Positions 19,794 to 27,865 of a stretch of DNA of 64,000 nt are shown here, piece by piece. The notes under the pieces are model-generated. The model ran no database searches and had not been told where the DNA came from. It was given only the letters and a program-made list of their open reading frames with translations. Positions within the stretch are counted from its first letter, which is position 1, and every line of letters starts with the position of its first letter. This stretch comes from Piscibacillus halophilus (GTDB lineage Bacteria > Bacillota > Bacilli > Bacillales > Alkalibacillaceae). The DNA lies in assembly GCF_900110685.1 (NCBI RefSeq), contig NZ_FOES01000011.1, forward strand, positions 1 through 64,000. The letters run 5' to 3'. The position numbers and the translations under genes are program-made.

Positions 19794-20165
19794 ATGATTA
19801 AGAGTCCCATTAAAAATAAAGTTAATGTTGTGTTTATCCCTGTCAATGATGTAGTTAAAGCGCAAGAATGGTATTCAGAAGTATTAGGGTTAGACGAAGG
19901 AGAGTTTCATCAAGGTCATTTGTTTGTCGCAAAAACAGAAGGCACTGGCGTCATATTAGACTCAATGCCAGCATGGCGAAATGAAGAGGGACATCTCCCT
20001 AGACTCAACGCACCCGTCATCCAATTTGGAACCGATGATATACATGCTTCCTATCAATTTATGAAAGAAAAAGGGATCGAGTTAGTTACCGATGTGCAGT
20101 TTGATCAATTTTTTGTCTTTAAAGATTTAGATGGGAACCTGTTAATGGTTTGCCGCGATGATTAA
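19794..20165 (+). CDS. VOC family (glyoxalase/dioxygenase-fold) protein
   Basis: A single 123-residue vicinal-oxygen-chelate module has the N-terminal block NDVVKAQEWYSEVLGL and the C-terminal block VFKDLDGNLLMVC, which ends in the usual acidic ligand position. Family members bind a metal and act on small molecules or as resistance proteins, and the substrate cannot be told. A good ribosome binding site (AAGGAGG) precedes it. It is divergent from the MBL-fold gene. Confidence 0.82.
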   Translation: MIKSPIKNKVNVVFIPVNDVVKAQEWYSEVLGLDEGEFHQGHLFVAKTEGTGVILDSMPAWRNEEGHLPRLNAPVIQFGTDDIHASYQFMKEKGIELVTDVQFDQFFVFKDLDGNLLMVCRDD

Positions 20166-20170
20166 TAGCT

Positions 20171-20218
20171 AAAAACACCTTCGAAATAGTACGTTAAGTA
20201 CTAAATCGGAGGTGTTTT
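20171..20218. terminator. Bidirectional terminator between the VOC gene and zinT
   Basis: An outer stem AAAACACCT / AGGTGTTTT encloses an inner hairpin AGTAC / GTACT. It lies between convergent genes. Confidence 0.75.
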
Positions 20219-20231
20219 AAATGGTGCCAAA

Positions 20232-20978
20232 TTAATGTGCTATCATCTCATGGGCGATATCATGCCCACTCATATCAGAAGGATAGTAAGTTGGCCAATT
20301 TTCGACCTCTTCCAGTAAGTCTTCTCGATCATCACCCCAATATAAGTGATAATGATCAGCTTCAGTAGGATAGATACTGTGGTCACTAAATTGAATATAC
20401 TGAGGAAGTCCCTCAGCTTCTTCATCTAGCTTAAATATGTATCTGACTCCTCTATTACCCGCTTCATATGTTAGAATCTCATATCCATCATAGATATACT
20501 CACCCGCATATTCTTCTCCATCTTCGAAAAAGGTCACTTGGTTTTCTTCAATCAAGATCCGATCCACATTTGTCTGATACCCTTTTTCATAATACTCCTT
20601 ATATTCTTCTTCTGTCTTATCACCTTCGTGTTCTGCTTTGTGAGAAAACACCTCATCTAGTGTCCCATCCAGCAAATAAGGATATACAGATTGCCAGTCA
20701 CCTTCCCAATCTGAAAGTGAACGATCTTCTACTTGGCTGTCTTCAAAATAGCCATCGTAAATTTGTTGAGATTCCTCATCATGTGCATGACTGTGATCAT
20801 GATCGTGGTCACCTTCATGTGTGTGATCTTCTTCAGAATTTTGCTCCTCTGTATTATTAGCGTCTTCTGTTGTTTCATTTGATTCTCTCTCAGATGAGTC
20901 TGACGTCTGGCACCCTACCAATAGTAATAATGAACTTAGAATCAAAATACTTAATCTCATTGCAATAGAAACCTTCAT
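20232..20978 (-). CDS. zinT: Zinc-binding lipoprotein of the ZinT family
   Basis: This secreted, membrane-anchored protein captures zinc under starvation. A signal peptide ends in the lipobox VGC, with lipid-modified Cys23, followed by a Ser/Glu/Asn linker and a His-rich loop (HTHEGDHDHDHSHAH, about 52-66). The ZinT domain follows (YDGYFEDSQVEDRSLSDWEG onwards, about 74-248). The domain's His ligands are visible in FSHKAEH, DHYHLYWG and GHDIAHEMIAH. It is a stand-alone version of the C-terminal part of AdcA. A Zur box lies about 30 bases upstream of the start, which strongly supports zinc control. Confidence 0.92.
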   Translation of the reverse strand: MKVSIAMRLSILILSSLLLLVGCQTSDSSERESNETTEDANNTEEQNSEEDHTHEGDHDHDHSHAHDEESQQIYDGYFEDSQVEDRSLSDWEGDWQSVYPYLLDGTLDEVFSHKAEHEGDKTEEEYKEYYEKGYQTNVDRILIEENQVTFFEDGEEYAGEYIYDGYEILTYEAGNRGVRYIFKLDEEAEGLPQYIQFSDHSIYPTEADHYHLYWGDDREDLLEEVENWPTYYPSDMSGHDIAHEMIAH

Positions 20979-21005
20979 TTCATTGCTCCTCTCCTGAAAA
21001 TATGT

Positions 21006-21026
21006 AAATCGTAATGATTACGATTT
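21006..21026. promoter_or_regulatory. Zur box upstream of zinT
   Basis: The perfect palindrome TCGTAATGATTACGA, extended to AAATCGTAAT-G-ATTACGATTT, matches the Bacillus Zur consensus TCGTAATnATTACGA. It lies just upstream of zinT, so zinT should be derepressed when zinc is scarce. Confidence 0.92.
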
Positions 21027-21083
21027 GAATTATACATATCTCTTACAAAAACGTCAATCTAAAAAATTCTATTTTTTAAAATT

Positions 21084-21131
21084 AAAAGCTGTTTCAATTA
21101 GTCATCCAGTATGACTATTGAAACAGCTTTT
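21084..21131. terminator. Long hairpin terminator
   Basis: AAAAGCTGTTTCAAT pairs with ATTGAAACAGCTTTT around an inner AGTCAT/ATGACT stem. It lies at the 3' end of the leftward small membrane gene and upstream of zinT. Confidence 0.8.
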
Positions 21132-21132
21132 A

Positions 21133-21333
21133 TCAGGTGTACCATTTAAACAAACTCATTAGCCCACGAATGAGTCCACGTATTAAAAACACAATTAGTT
21201 CAGGGAAAAACAATAAAACATCAGCGATCCACGAACGATCTTTACGGTCTTTTGGTTCTCTTCTTTTCTTACTCAAACGACCACGCTCCCAACTAAAAAT
21301 ACTATTGATTAAATTATATATTAAATTCGACAT
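21133..21333 (-). CDS. Small membrane-associated protein of unknown function
   Basis: A 66-residue protein starts MSNLIYNLINSIFSW, then has a strongly basic middle (RGRLSKKRREPKDRKDR) and a hydrophobic helix near the C terminus (about 36-60). The product is unknown. The ribosome binding site is weak, and an in-frame GTG at 21381 lies inside the terminator hairpin of the upstream RNA, so ATG 21333 is preferred. Transcription probably depends on read-through of the RNA just upstream. Confidence 0.5.
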   Translation of the reverse strand: MSNLIYNLINSIFSWERGRLSKKRREPKDRKDRSWIADVLLFFPELIVFLIRGLIRGLMSLFKWYT

Positions 21334-21364
21334 TATTAGTATTATTTTCCATAAATATGTAATG

Positions 21365-21647
21365 GAAAAGAGCCTCACCATGCGGCAAGGCTCCTTGTTA
21401 CAGCAGTTATTGTTAGCTCAGCCTTTGAAAGGACCTATATCTTTTTCTATAGTCCCCGACTAAATGCTAGTTGCGACCATTATGAGTCACGAAAATGAGA
21501 GGGATAATACTATAGGTATCCTGAAGGAACAGGACCAATAGTATTACGGAAACAAAAGCTCACTTGTATTCACCCATTGGCCTCACCCCTTTCCGGGTCA
21601 TTAAAAGACGTTTGGTGAGGTAAACTGAAACCAACAATATTTTACTG
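21365..21647 (-). ncRNA. Probable structured RNA or 5' leader, family not recognised
   Basis: A promoter-like TTGAAA (21681-21676) and TGATAA (21659-21654), 16 bases apart, would start a leftward RNA near 21647. The RNA contains an 8-bp closing stem CCTCACCA/TGGTGAGG (21620-21613 with 21380-21373). It also has a long hairpin TAATACTAT...ATAGTATTA (21546-21505) and a hairpin GGACTATA...TATAGGTCC. A terminator, GAGCCT...AGGCTC with TTTT (21393-21366), ends it. The closing stem and the terminator share bases and exclude each other. I could not match it to 6S, SRP, tmRNA or a known riboswitch. Confidence 0.55.
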
Positions 21648-21796
21648 CTTGTTTTATCATATTAAAATTAATAGATTTCAACCGTGCACCTGTCAGGTAG
21701 TTAACAAAAATGGACGTATTACTAAGGTTCAATCTTTTGACATACCCCTCTTATAGTGATTATCGTATAATTGAAGGTGAAAAAGGAGGAACTAGT

Positions 21797-22036
21797 ATGG
21801 CGTTTGTCATTACAAGTCCTTGCCAAACAGAAAAAGCAGCCGAATGTGTTGAAGTGTGCCCCGTTGACTGTATTGAAGAAGGTAAGGATCAATTTTATAT
21901 AGACCCTGATGTATGTATTAATTGCGGCGCTTGTGTATCAGTCTGCCCCGTTGCCGCTATTGTAGAAGATTTTGAACTCATGCCAGGGGAAGAAAAATAC
22001 TTAGAAGAGGCTGAGAAGTTTTTCGGAAATAAATAG
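21797..22036 (+). CDS. fer: Bacterial 7Fe-type ferredoxin
   Basis: It is a 79-residue cytoplasmic electron carrier. The cysteine pattern is C9-x7-C17-x3-C21-P for the first cluster, with C25, and CINCGACVSVCP for the second. This fits ferredoxins with one [4Fe-4S] and one [3Fe-4S] cluster, as in Bacillus. The start MAFVITSPCQ follows AAAAGGAGG, and a longer frame upstream (from 21710) lacks a site. It is divergent from the putative structured RNA and followed by its own terminator. Confidence 0.93.
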   Translation: MAFVITSPCQTEKAAECVEVCPVDCIEEGKDQFYIDPDVCINCGACVSVCPVAAIVEDFELMPGEEKYLEEAEKFFGNK

Positions 22037-22049
22037 ATTGACTAGATGA

Positions 22050-22076
22050 GGGCTTGAAATTTTCAAGTCCTTTTTT
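22050..22076 (+). terminator. Terminator after the ferredoxin gene
   Basis: The stem GGGCTTGAAA / TTTTCAAGTCC is followed by TTTTTT. Confidence 0.8.
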
Positions 22077-22264
22077 ACTTATTAGATGAAACTATCCTCA
22101 ACACGCTCCTCATTGACTTCTGCAAATACTGGTCCTGGGATCCCCTTTTGATTGACTAAACGGATGCTTCCCGCTCTCAACATATGCTTACTAGACACAA
22201 AGGAGGATGATAATATCTTCAGATAAAATTGATTGCGTATGTACAAAACCAAAATCGTTACCCT

Positions 22265-23080
22265 TTATCGTTCTCCGATTAATATATCTAAATCGATTGT
22301 TACTTCTGAGATGTCTAGATCGTCTTGTTTTTTTGCGTTCCACGTTAATGGTGTCATTTTTATCAGTGAAGGTAGTAAATCAGCTGTCATTGGGAATTTA
22401 TAAGTGATGCGTTCTTGTTGAACCTTTTCCATGTTCTCTTGGAATCGCTGCTTTGTGTCATGATTATCATATTCATCTTGTTCATAAAAAGCTTCACGTA
22501 ATTCCTTTAAATAACCGCTGTTCGGTACCACTTTTATCACGATTCCTTGATCCGTTAATAAGCGTTTAAACTCTGTATAGTTGGCTGGAGATAAAATATT
22601 CAAAACGACATCAAAACTCGAATCTTTAAAAGGGACTTGGGCTAAGTCACCAACACACCAAATGGTATCTAAATGATGTTTGGCTGCTGTCATAACCCCT
22701 TCCTTTGCAATATCAAGGCCAACACCGATTATTTCACCATCCGCTTTTTCTCTAATATGGGCTAAATGAGAGCCTTCACCACATCCTAAATCCACAACCG
22801 TAGAGTTCGCATTTATTAATTCGGTGATTTTTTCATGTAATGGCTTGTACATGCCACTTTCAATAATGCAATGACGTGCTTCAAAAAGCTCTTTATCGTA
22901 TTTCGTATGAACTGGCTGTGTCATCATATTAACGTAGCCCTTTTTCGCTAGATCAAACGAATGATTTTCTGCACAAACGACATGGTTATCCCTTACCGTC
23001 ATTGAGTTCTGACAGATTGGGCAACTCCATAATTGTTCGTGCTGTTTCATGTATTTTTTAAAGAGATCGATTTTTTTCAT
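22265..23080 (-). CDS. rlmA: 23S rRNA (guanine-N1) methyltransferase, RlmA-like
   Basis: This SAM-dependent methyltransferase probably modifies a guanine in helix 35 of 23S rRNA. The 271-residue protein begins with a zinc finger (C20, C23, C36, H40), typical of RlmA. The SAM loop VDLGCGEGSH follows at about 104, and NILSPANYTEF (about 166) corresponds to the family's motif IV region. The start was set at ATG 23080, 17 bases after the stop of the upstream MFS gene. An in-frame extension overlaps that gene and has no ribosome binding site. Whether it acts on G745 or G748 (RlmA-I or II) is not decided. Confidence 0.88.
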   Translation of the reverse strand: MKKIDLFKKYMKQHEQLWSCPICQNSMTVRDNHVVCAENHSFDLAKKGYVNMMTQPVHTKYDKELFEARHCIIESGMYKPLHEKITELINANSTVVDLGCGEGSHLAHIREKADGEIIGVGLDIAKEGVMTAAKHHLDTIWCVGDLAQVPFKDSSFDVVLNILSPANYTEFKRLLTDQGIVIKVVPNSGYLKELREAFYEQDEYDNHDTKQRFQENMEKVQQERITYKFPMTADLLPSLIKMTPLTWNAKKQDDLDISEVTIDLDILIGER

Positions 23081-23097
23081 TCTAAAACACTCCGTTT

Positions 23098-24288
23098 TTA
23101 ATCTTCTGCAGTGACATATTGATCTCGCCCAGCACCAAGTCCAGCTGCAAACATGGCGATTGCAACTATTATAAATAAGACAAGTGAAGGCGTCCAAGAA
23201 CTGAACAGATCAAATATAATCCCTACTGTGAAAGGTCCAATAGCTGCAAGTAAGTAACCAATTGACTGTGCCATACCTGATAAATTCGCTGCTTGCTTCG
23301 CATCCCGTGCGCGAAGACTTAGTAGTGCTAAGGATAAGGCAATACTTGCTCCCTGTGACGCACCGGCTAATAAAATACTTATGGATAGAATGACCATATT
23401 GCTTCCGAATAAAAGTAACGTCAAACCGATGATATAGGATGTGCTAAGGACAATAATAATTCCCCTTTGGTTCGGGTAACGATCGGCTAAATATGGAGCT
23501 AAAAATGCGGTCGGGAGGCCTGCAATTTGCATGATGGAAACCATCCAACCAGCAGTAGAGATATCAATTCCTCGGCTCACTAAGATCTCAGGCAGCCATG
23601 CGATTAAACAGTAAAATAAAAATGACTGTAGCCCCATAAAAAAGGTCACTTGCCAAGCGATTTTTGATTTCAATAAAGAACTTTTAGCCGGGTTAGGCTT
23701 CACTATATCTTCTGTCTGTTCTTTTTTTCGAAGCTGTGGGATCCAAGCCAATAAAGCGATAACGGTAAAGATTCCCCAAAACAACAAACCGTTTTTCCAA
23801 CCTAGTTCAAGGCCATGGGCTAACGGAACACTAATACCTGAGCCTAAACTCGCCATAAAGTTCATCGATAATGTATAAGCCCCGGTAATCATCCCGACTT
23901 TGAGGAAACGATTTTTCACAATACCCGGAAGAAGCACATTGCAGATCGCAATCCCTGCCCCAACCAGTAATGTTCCAAAAAACAATAAATAAACCAAATC
24001 TGTTGGTCTAATGGCAATTCCAATCCCTAATAATAGTAAACCACCAAAGACCGTCCACTCATTACCGGAACGTTGTGCGATTTTGGGCGCTAATGGCGAC
24101 AATAAGGCAAAAGCTAATAATGGAACAGTTGTCAGTAGGCCAGCAGCTCCATTCGACATTCCTGTATCTAAGCGAATATCACTAATCACAGGACCCACGG
24201 CCGTAATCGACGGACGTAAATTAAATGCCACCAACACAATTCCTGCAATTAATATTGCATTTTTCATTTTCTCATTATGTAATCCCAT
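23098..24288 (-). CDS. MFS transporter of the CynX/NimT type
   Basis: It is a 396-residue, 12-segment major facilitator. The N-terminal block FNLRPSITAVGPVI (about 20-33) is characteristic of the CynX/NimT (cyanate/2-nitroimidazole transporter) group. AQSIGYLLAAIGPFTVGI is the typical eighth or tenth segment. The start was set at ATG 24288, which has GAGGGG upstream. It is followed at 17 bases by rlmA, with which it is probably co-transcribed. The substrate is unknown. Confidence 0.85.
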   Translation of the reverse strand: MGLHNEKMKNAILIAGIVLVAFNLRPSITAVGPVISDIRLDTGMSNGAAGLLTTVPLLAFALLSPLAPKIAQRSGNEWTVFGGLLLLGIGIAIRPTDLVYLLFFGTLLVGAGIAICNVLLPGIVKNRFLKVGMITGAYTLSMNFMASLGSGISVPLAHGLELGWKNGLLFWGIFTVIALLAWIPQLRKKEQTEDIVKPNPAKSSLLKSKIAWQVTFFMGLQSFLFYCLIAWLPEILVSRGIDISTAGWMVSIMQIAGLPTAFLAPYLADRYPNQRGIIIVLSTSYIIGLTLLLFGSNMVILSISILLAGASQGASIALSLALLSLRARDAKQAANLSGMAQSIGYLLAAIGPFTVGIIFDLFSSWTPSLVLFIIVAIAMFAAGLGAGRDQYVTAED

Positions 24289-24509
24289 AGGCTTCCCCTC
24301 ATTCTCATCTATCTGTCCTAATTTTATCATAATGTCTTTAATTTTGATTTTATTGGAACTGCTTGTCATTTATTAATGAATTTTTATCAAAAATGGCATG
24401 TTCAACCTCTTTAAAACACGTTTTTTCCATCAAAGAGAACAAACAAATCCTATCAAAAAGTTGAGTTCTAATTAAAAATGCTGTTACATTATAATTAGGA
24501 GTTGAGATT

Positions 24510-24950
24510 ATGGAAAAAACCTTAGACCATATCGGTGTCGCGGTCCGACAATTAGACCACAGCATCCAGTTCTATGAAAATGTGCTTGGGGCAAAGCTGG
24601 TTGATCGATATAGAAGTGAAAAGCCGGGGGTCGAAAGTGAAATTGCTGTGATGGAGGTCAATGGAACGGTAACAGAACTCTTGGCACCCACGAATAACAC
24701 CACTTCACCCATTGCACGCTTCATTAAGCAAAAAGGAAAAGGCGTCCATCATATTGCTTATCGCGTAGCGGATTTAGATGAAGCGATTCATGAGCTAAAG
24801 GAAAAAGGTATTCGAGTAATGACGGAAACACGAAGAATTAACAAACACGGCCGACGTCTTATTTATTTAAACCCCGCCGATACAGATGGAACGATTATTG
24901 AGTACTGCGATTATCCTGACGAGGTGATTCTTAATGCTGAAAAAAATTAA
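24510..24950 (+). CDS. Methylmalonyl-CoA epimerase-like VOC protein
   Basis: Two VOC half-modules in 146 residues have the metal ligands expected in LDHIGVAV (His near 7), [10 protein letters not shown] (His near 89) and GTIIEYCDY (Glu near 135). The overall pattern follows methylmalonyl-CoA epimerase. It overlaps the next gene by 17 bases. No mutase genes are in the window, so the epimerase role is by resemblance only. Confidence 0.8.
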   Translation: MEKTLDHIGVAVRQLDHSIQFYENVLGAKLVDRYRSEKPGVESEIAVMEVNGTVTELLAPTNNTTSPIARFIKQKGKGVHHIAYRVADLDEAIHELKEKGIRVMTETRRINKHGRRLIYLNPADTDGTIIEYCDYPDEVILNAEKN

Positions 24951-25329
24951 TCTACGTACTGACAAACATGATCAAATGATTGATGTCACACGTGAGGTAC
25001 AGCACTTCATTGATAAACAAGGTGTTCAAGATGGTGCCGTAGTCGTCTATTGTGCACATACGACAGCGGGCATTACGATTAATGAAAACGCTGACCCAGA
25101 CGTCAAAACCGATATGCTAAGACGATTCAATGAGGTTTATCCGTGGGACCACAAGCTTGACCGGCATATGGAGGGGAATACAGCAGCTCATATGAAGGCC
25201 AGCACAGTAGGAGCGTCCCAACATGTCATCATCGAAAAAGGTCGTTTAATTCTCGGAACATGGCAAGGGATTTACTTCTGCGAATTCGATGGACCACGCA
25301 ACAGACATTTTTATGTAAAAATATTATAA
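24934..25329 (+). CDS. UPF0047 (YjbQ/YugU) family protein
   Basis: This 131-residue protein is of the family annotated as secondary thiamine-phosphate synthase. Conserved blocks are [21 protein letters not shown] (about 31-51), [19 protein letters not shown] (about 69-87) and [16 protein letters not shown] (about 109-124). The physiological function is unsettled. It is translationally coupled to the epimerase-like gene. Confidence 0.9.
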   Translation: MLKKINLRTDKHDQMIDVTREVQHFIDKQGVQDGAVVVYCAHTTAGITINENADPDVKTDMLRRFNEVYPWDHKLDRHMEGNTAAHMKASTVGASQHVIIEKGRLILGTWQGIYFCEFDGPRNRHFYVKIL

Positions 25330-25330
25330 A

Positions 25331-25360
25331 AACGCTTGGGGTCAACCCCAAGCGTTTCAT
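25331..25360. terminator. Terminator between convergent genes
   Basis: The near-perfect stem AACGCTTGGGGT / ACCCCAAGCGTT has a 2-base loop and lies directly after the UPF0047 stop. Confidence 0.85.
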
Positions 25361-25365
25361 TTCTC

Positions 25366-26187
25366 TTATATCTCGTCACCCGTTAAATCTCTAGCTAAAT
25401 CTAAAGCTTCGTCTTGGTCTCTAGCAGGTGCAGCCACAATCGAGCCATTTTCATCATGGATGACAACCTGTTCAAAGTCATTATGCACAAAAATATTTCC
25501 CGCTAAGTGCGTATCTTCATCAGAAAAATATAACAGCATTCCTTCTTCATTATCCCGATAATCAATATTAACTTTCATATCATCTTGAGGGATCGTCGTT
25601 TCTGAACCTTGGATGGTCAACTCTCCTTCGAAAAAACCTCCACCTTTTATCGTACGTTCTAACTCACCCTCTATTTCTATCATGACCATCTCTTCGGTGT
25701 CAGGATCTTCTAGTTGAAAGTGGATACCTTCTAATGACTTGTCAATCTGTGTAGGTGTTGTGTACCAAATGGTATACACTAGAAAACCGAACAAACCAAT
25801 GGAACCCACAATTAATAAGCTCCTGACTATCTTTTGGTCCTCTTGCCACTCGATTTCCTTCCCTTTCTCACTCATACGACTTTCAATCGACAAATTGAAA
25901 AAATAATTGAGAATAACAGCTGATATAGTTAAGACAAGAAATTGTTTCCACAACATATTAAAGGCATAAAGATCAAAATTACTTAATATGAGAAAGACGA
26001 CGTTGGTCATTACGAGTAACGCTAACACCAACCAGTCGAATCGTTTTAATCCACTTTTATATTTAATGACGTTAACAATGATGACGACGACCACAGCGAT
26101 TAAAAACCACGCTGATAGATCCGCAAATGTTAAAAACAAAAAATCACCCACTTCTTTAATCTGCTCATCCCAATGATAGCATAACAT
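25366..26187 (-). CDS. Membrane protein of unknown function
   Basis: It is a protein of up to 273 residues with four membrane segments in the first half (about 18-150). An acidic, probably extracytoplasmic C-terminal domain (about 155-273) is rich in Asp and Glu and ends in DLTGDEI. I do not recognise the family. The start is uncertain: ATG 26187 has no ribosome binding site, and GTG or TTG codons 10-17 residues further in are possible. It is divergent from the DUF2164 gene. Confidence 0.6.
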   Translation of the reverse strand: MLCYHWDEQIKEVGDFLFLTFADLSAWFLIAVVVVIIVNVIKYKSGLKRFDWLVLALLVMTNVVFLILSNFDLYAFNMLWKQFLVLTISAVILNYFFNLSIESRMSEKGKEIEWQEDQKIVRSLLIVGSIGLFGFLVYTIWYTTPTQIDKSLEGIHFQLEDPDTEEMVMIEIEGELERTIKGGGFFEGELTIQGSETTIPQDDMKVNIDYRDNEEGMLLYFSDEDTHLAGNIFVHNDFEQVVIHDENGSIVAAPARDQDEALDLARDLTGDEI

Positions 26188-26225
26188 GGTATACTGCTCA
26201 TTAGAGAATGATGTAGGAGGATTAT

Positions 26226-26465
26226 ATGTTTAACATTAAACCAGAACAAAAACGTCAAATGCTAGAGCAAGTTAAAATTTTCTTCTATGAAGAGCGAGCA
26301 GAAGAAATTGGAGAGATTGCGGCAGAGCGCTTTTTAGAATTTATGATGGAGGAATTAGGTCCTCATTTTTACAATCTTGGATTAGAAGAGGCTAAAAACA
26401 TCGTAGAAGAGAAAATAACGAACCTTGATGAGGATATACTTGCACTTGAACGCCCTACGAAATAA
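26226..26465 (+). CDS. DUF2164 family protein
   Basis: A 79-residue acidic protein has the typical block QVKIFFYEERAEEIGEIAAE and FYNLGLEEAKNIVEE, matching DUF2164 of Bacilli. It has no signal or membrane segment. AGGAGG lies 5 bases upstream of the start. The function is unknown. Confidence 0.85.
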   Translation: MFNIKPEQKRQMLEQVKIFFYEERAEEIGEIAAERFLEFMMEELGPHFYNLGLEEAKNIVEEKITNLDEDILALERPTK

Positions 26466-26492
26466 AAGCCAACTTTTACGTTGGCTTTTTTC
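26465..26492. terminator. Terminator between convergent genes
   Basis: AAAGCCAAC / GTTGGCTTT with a T run overlaps the DUF2164 stop and faces the convergent secreted-protein gene. Confidence 0.85.
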
Positions 26493-26494
26493 CA

Positions 26495-26866
26495 TTAGTA
26501 TTCGTTTTCGTCCATGTTGTCGTCTTCTTCATCGTTTTCATCGTCTACATCTTTGTCTCCATGGCTCCTTTTATGCTTTTTGTCCCACTTTGGTATAAAC
26601 CCGTTTTCTTCAAGCTTTTCATAATGCTTGTCTAGATGACCGATGATTTTTTCCCCTTTTTCTTGAGAAAAAACACCGTACTCAACGTACTTTTGAATAA
26701 TTTCCTTTTCCTTCTCTAGAACTTCTTTTTGCATAGCGGCCATTTCACTTTTCTGTTCCTCAGTTAACTCCACATCTTCATTTACAGCTGGCTCAGCTGA
26801 TACCGATCCAAACACACCCATACTTAAGACAGCTACTGTTAAAATACTTAACCATAATTTTTTCAT
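26495..26866 (-). CDS. Secreted DUF2680-like (YckD-type) protein
   Basis: It is a 123-residue exported protein. A signal peptide (about 1-25, ending SVSAEPA) precedes a helical region with KYVEYGVFSQEKGEKIIGHLD, the DUF2680 hallmark, and a very acidic, low-complexity tail (from about 98, DVDDENDEEDDN). The location is cell wall or outside, and the function is unknown. It is a single gene between terminators. Confidence 0.8.
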   Translation of the reverse strand: MKKLWLSILTVAVLSMGVFGSVSAEPAVNEDVELTEEQKSEMAAMQKEVLEKEKEIIQKYVEYGVFSQEKGEKIIGHLDKHYEKLEENGFIPKWDKKHKRSHGDKDVDDENDEEDDNMDENEY

Positions 26867-26942
26867 TAGTCATTCTCCTTTCACTAAAATTCATTTGTTA
26901 ACTTGTGCCAAAATGTCCATTTTATCCATTACAATTTAATGA

Positions 26943-26976
26943 CAAAAAAGGAGCAGGGGGTCGTCTCCCTGCTCCT
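26943..26976 (-). terminator. Terminator after the Gln-rich protein gene
   Basis: AGGAGCAGGG / CCCTGCTCCT with a T run on the minus strand lies just downstream of the 26984-27265 gene. Confidence 0.85.
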
Positions 26977-26983
26977 ACATTTA

Positions 26984-27265
26984 TTAATGAATTTGTGGTT
27001 GTTGGTTTTGCTGTTGCTTTTGTTGTTGACCTTGCTGTGCTTGTTGGGCTAACGCTCCTATTGGGTTCTGCTGCTGACCTTGCTTCTGTTGTGCCTGCTG
27101 ACCAGCCGTGCCTTGTTGGTTTTGTTGACCCATCATATTCGTGATCATTGGTAAAAAGCTCTGAAGCTGTCCACCACGACCAGTCATCATACTATATGCT
27201 GCAACACCGATCCCAATCGATGCAATCATCGGAAGCCATTCAACATTTCTCATTCCCATACGCAT
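26984..27265 (-). CDS. Small Gln-rich membrane-anchored protein
   Basis: It is a 93-residue protein. A short hydrophobic segment (about 12-27, MIASIGIGVAAYSMM) is followed by SFLPMITNMMGQQ and then a tail with runs of Gln (over a third of the last 45 residues). The tail looks disordered. I do not know a function, though small proteins with an N-terminal anchor and a low-complexity tail are common in spore formers. The start ATG has GGGGTG upstream, and a clear terminator follows. Confidence 0.65.
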   Translation of the reverse strand: MRMGMRNVEWLPMIASIGIGVAAYSMMTGRGGQLQSFLPMITNMMGQQNQQGTAGQQAQQKQGQQQNPIGALAQQAQQGQQQKQQQNQQPQIH

Positions 27266-27346
27266 TTACTCACACCCCTTTTCATATCTGTAATCTTTCT
27301 TAGTTTGGTTCTTATAGGGGCGAGTATGTTTAACAATTGCTGGCAC

Positions 27347-27748
27347 TTAGAGCAAATTCCTCATGTTATCGTAAAAGATTTTTAACTCAGGTAAATATGT
27401 GTGGTCAATATCGTTTACTAACTCGTTCGCTAATTCATCGTTATGAATATACAACGTCAAATTTTTACGATTTTGTGCTTTAAACCAGACTCGTTCGTTT
27501 TTAATTAAACCTAATTTAGCCATTTCTTTAATCGACTGACGAGGAGTCTCCGTTACAATTTCTTTTGCTTCTAAATAAGAATAAATCACTTTATTAGCGT
27601 GCTCCATCGCCATTTCAAAAAAATGTATGTAACCAGCTTTCTCAAGTTCATTTTCTAACATCGCATCACTATGTTCTTGAAGTTGATCTAAAACTTGTTC
27701 ATAGTTCTCGAAAAATTGTTTCCAACGTATTTCTTTACTATTTTCCAC
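27347..27748 (-). CDS. HI0074-type nucleotidyltransferase substrate-binding (HEPN/HepT-like) protein
   Basis: A 133-residue all-helical protein aligns with the HI0074 family along its length: FFEMAMEHANKVIYSYLE, TPRQSIKEMAKLGLI, VWFKAQNRKNLTLYIHNDELA and YLPELKIFYDNM. In HepT toxins the RNase motif is Rx4HxY. Here the aligned residues read Lys, Tyr and His (KNLTLYIH), so that motif is not conserved. The usual MNT nucleotidyltransferase partner is not adjacent. Translation starts at GTG 27748 after AAAGGAG. Confidence 0.8.
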   Translation of the reverse strand: MENSKEIRWKQFFENYEQVLDQLQEHSDAMLENELEKAGYIHFFEMAMEHANKVIYSYLEAKEIVTETPRQSIKEMAKLGLIKNERVWFKAQNRKNLTLYIHNDELANELVNDIDHTYLPELKIFYDNMRNLL

Positions 27749-27865
27749 AGGAATAACTCCTTTATTCGCTACTTTAATCCAAGGGTAAACTTTTTTGAGT
27801 TTTTAAGCAACGATTAATATAAGGGCTGTTATAATGGTTTTAACAACTTTTGGGAGGTCCTTGAT

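Noticed and set aside
20468-20860. Long open frame antisense to zinT
   Set aside because: It is a mirror of the His- and Asp-rich codons of zinT, which is well supported by its box and domain.
21365-21647. 6S RNA or SRP RNA
   Set aside because: No match to the conserved SRP tip sequence, and I cannot confirm 6S features; left as an unassigned RNA.
22081-22198. Leftward frame of about 38 residues (ending GIPGPVFAEVNEERVEDSFI) downstream of rlmA
   Set aside because: It looks protein-like but has no ribosome binding site, and the upstream frame runs on with no start. It could be a spore-protein remnant; not supported enough to call.
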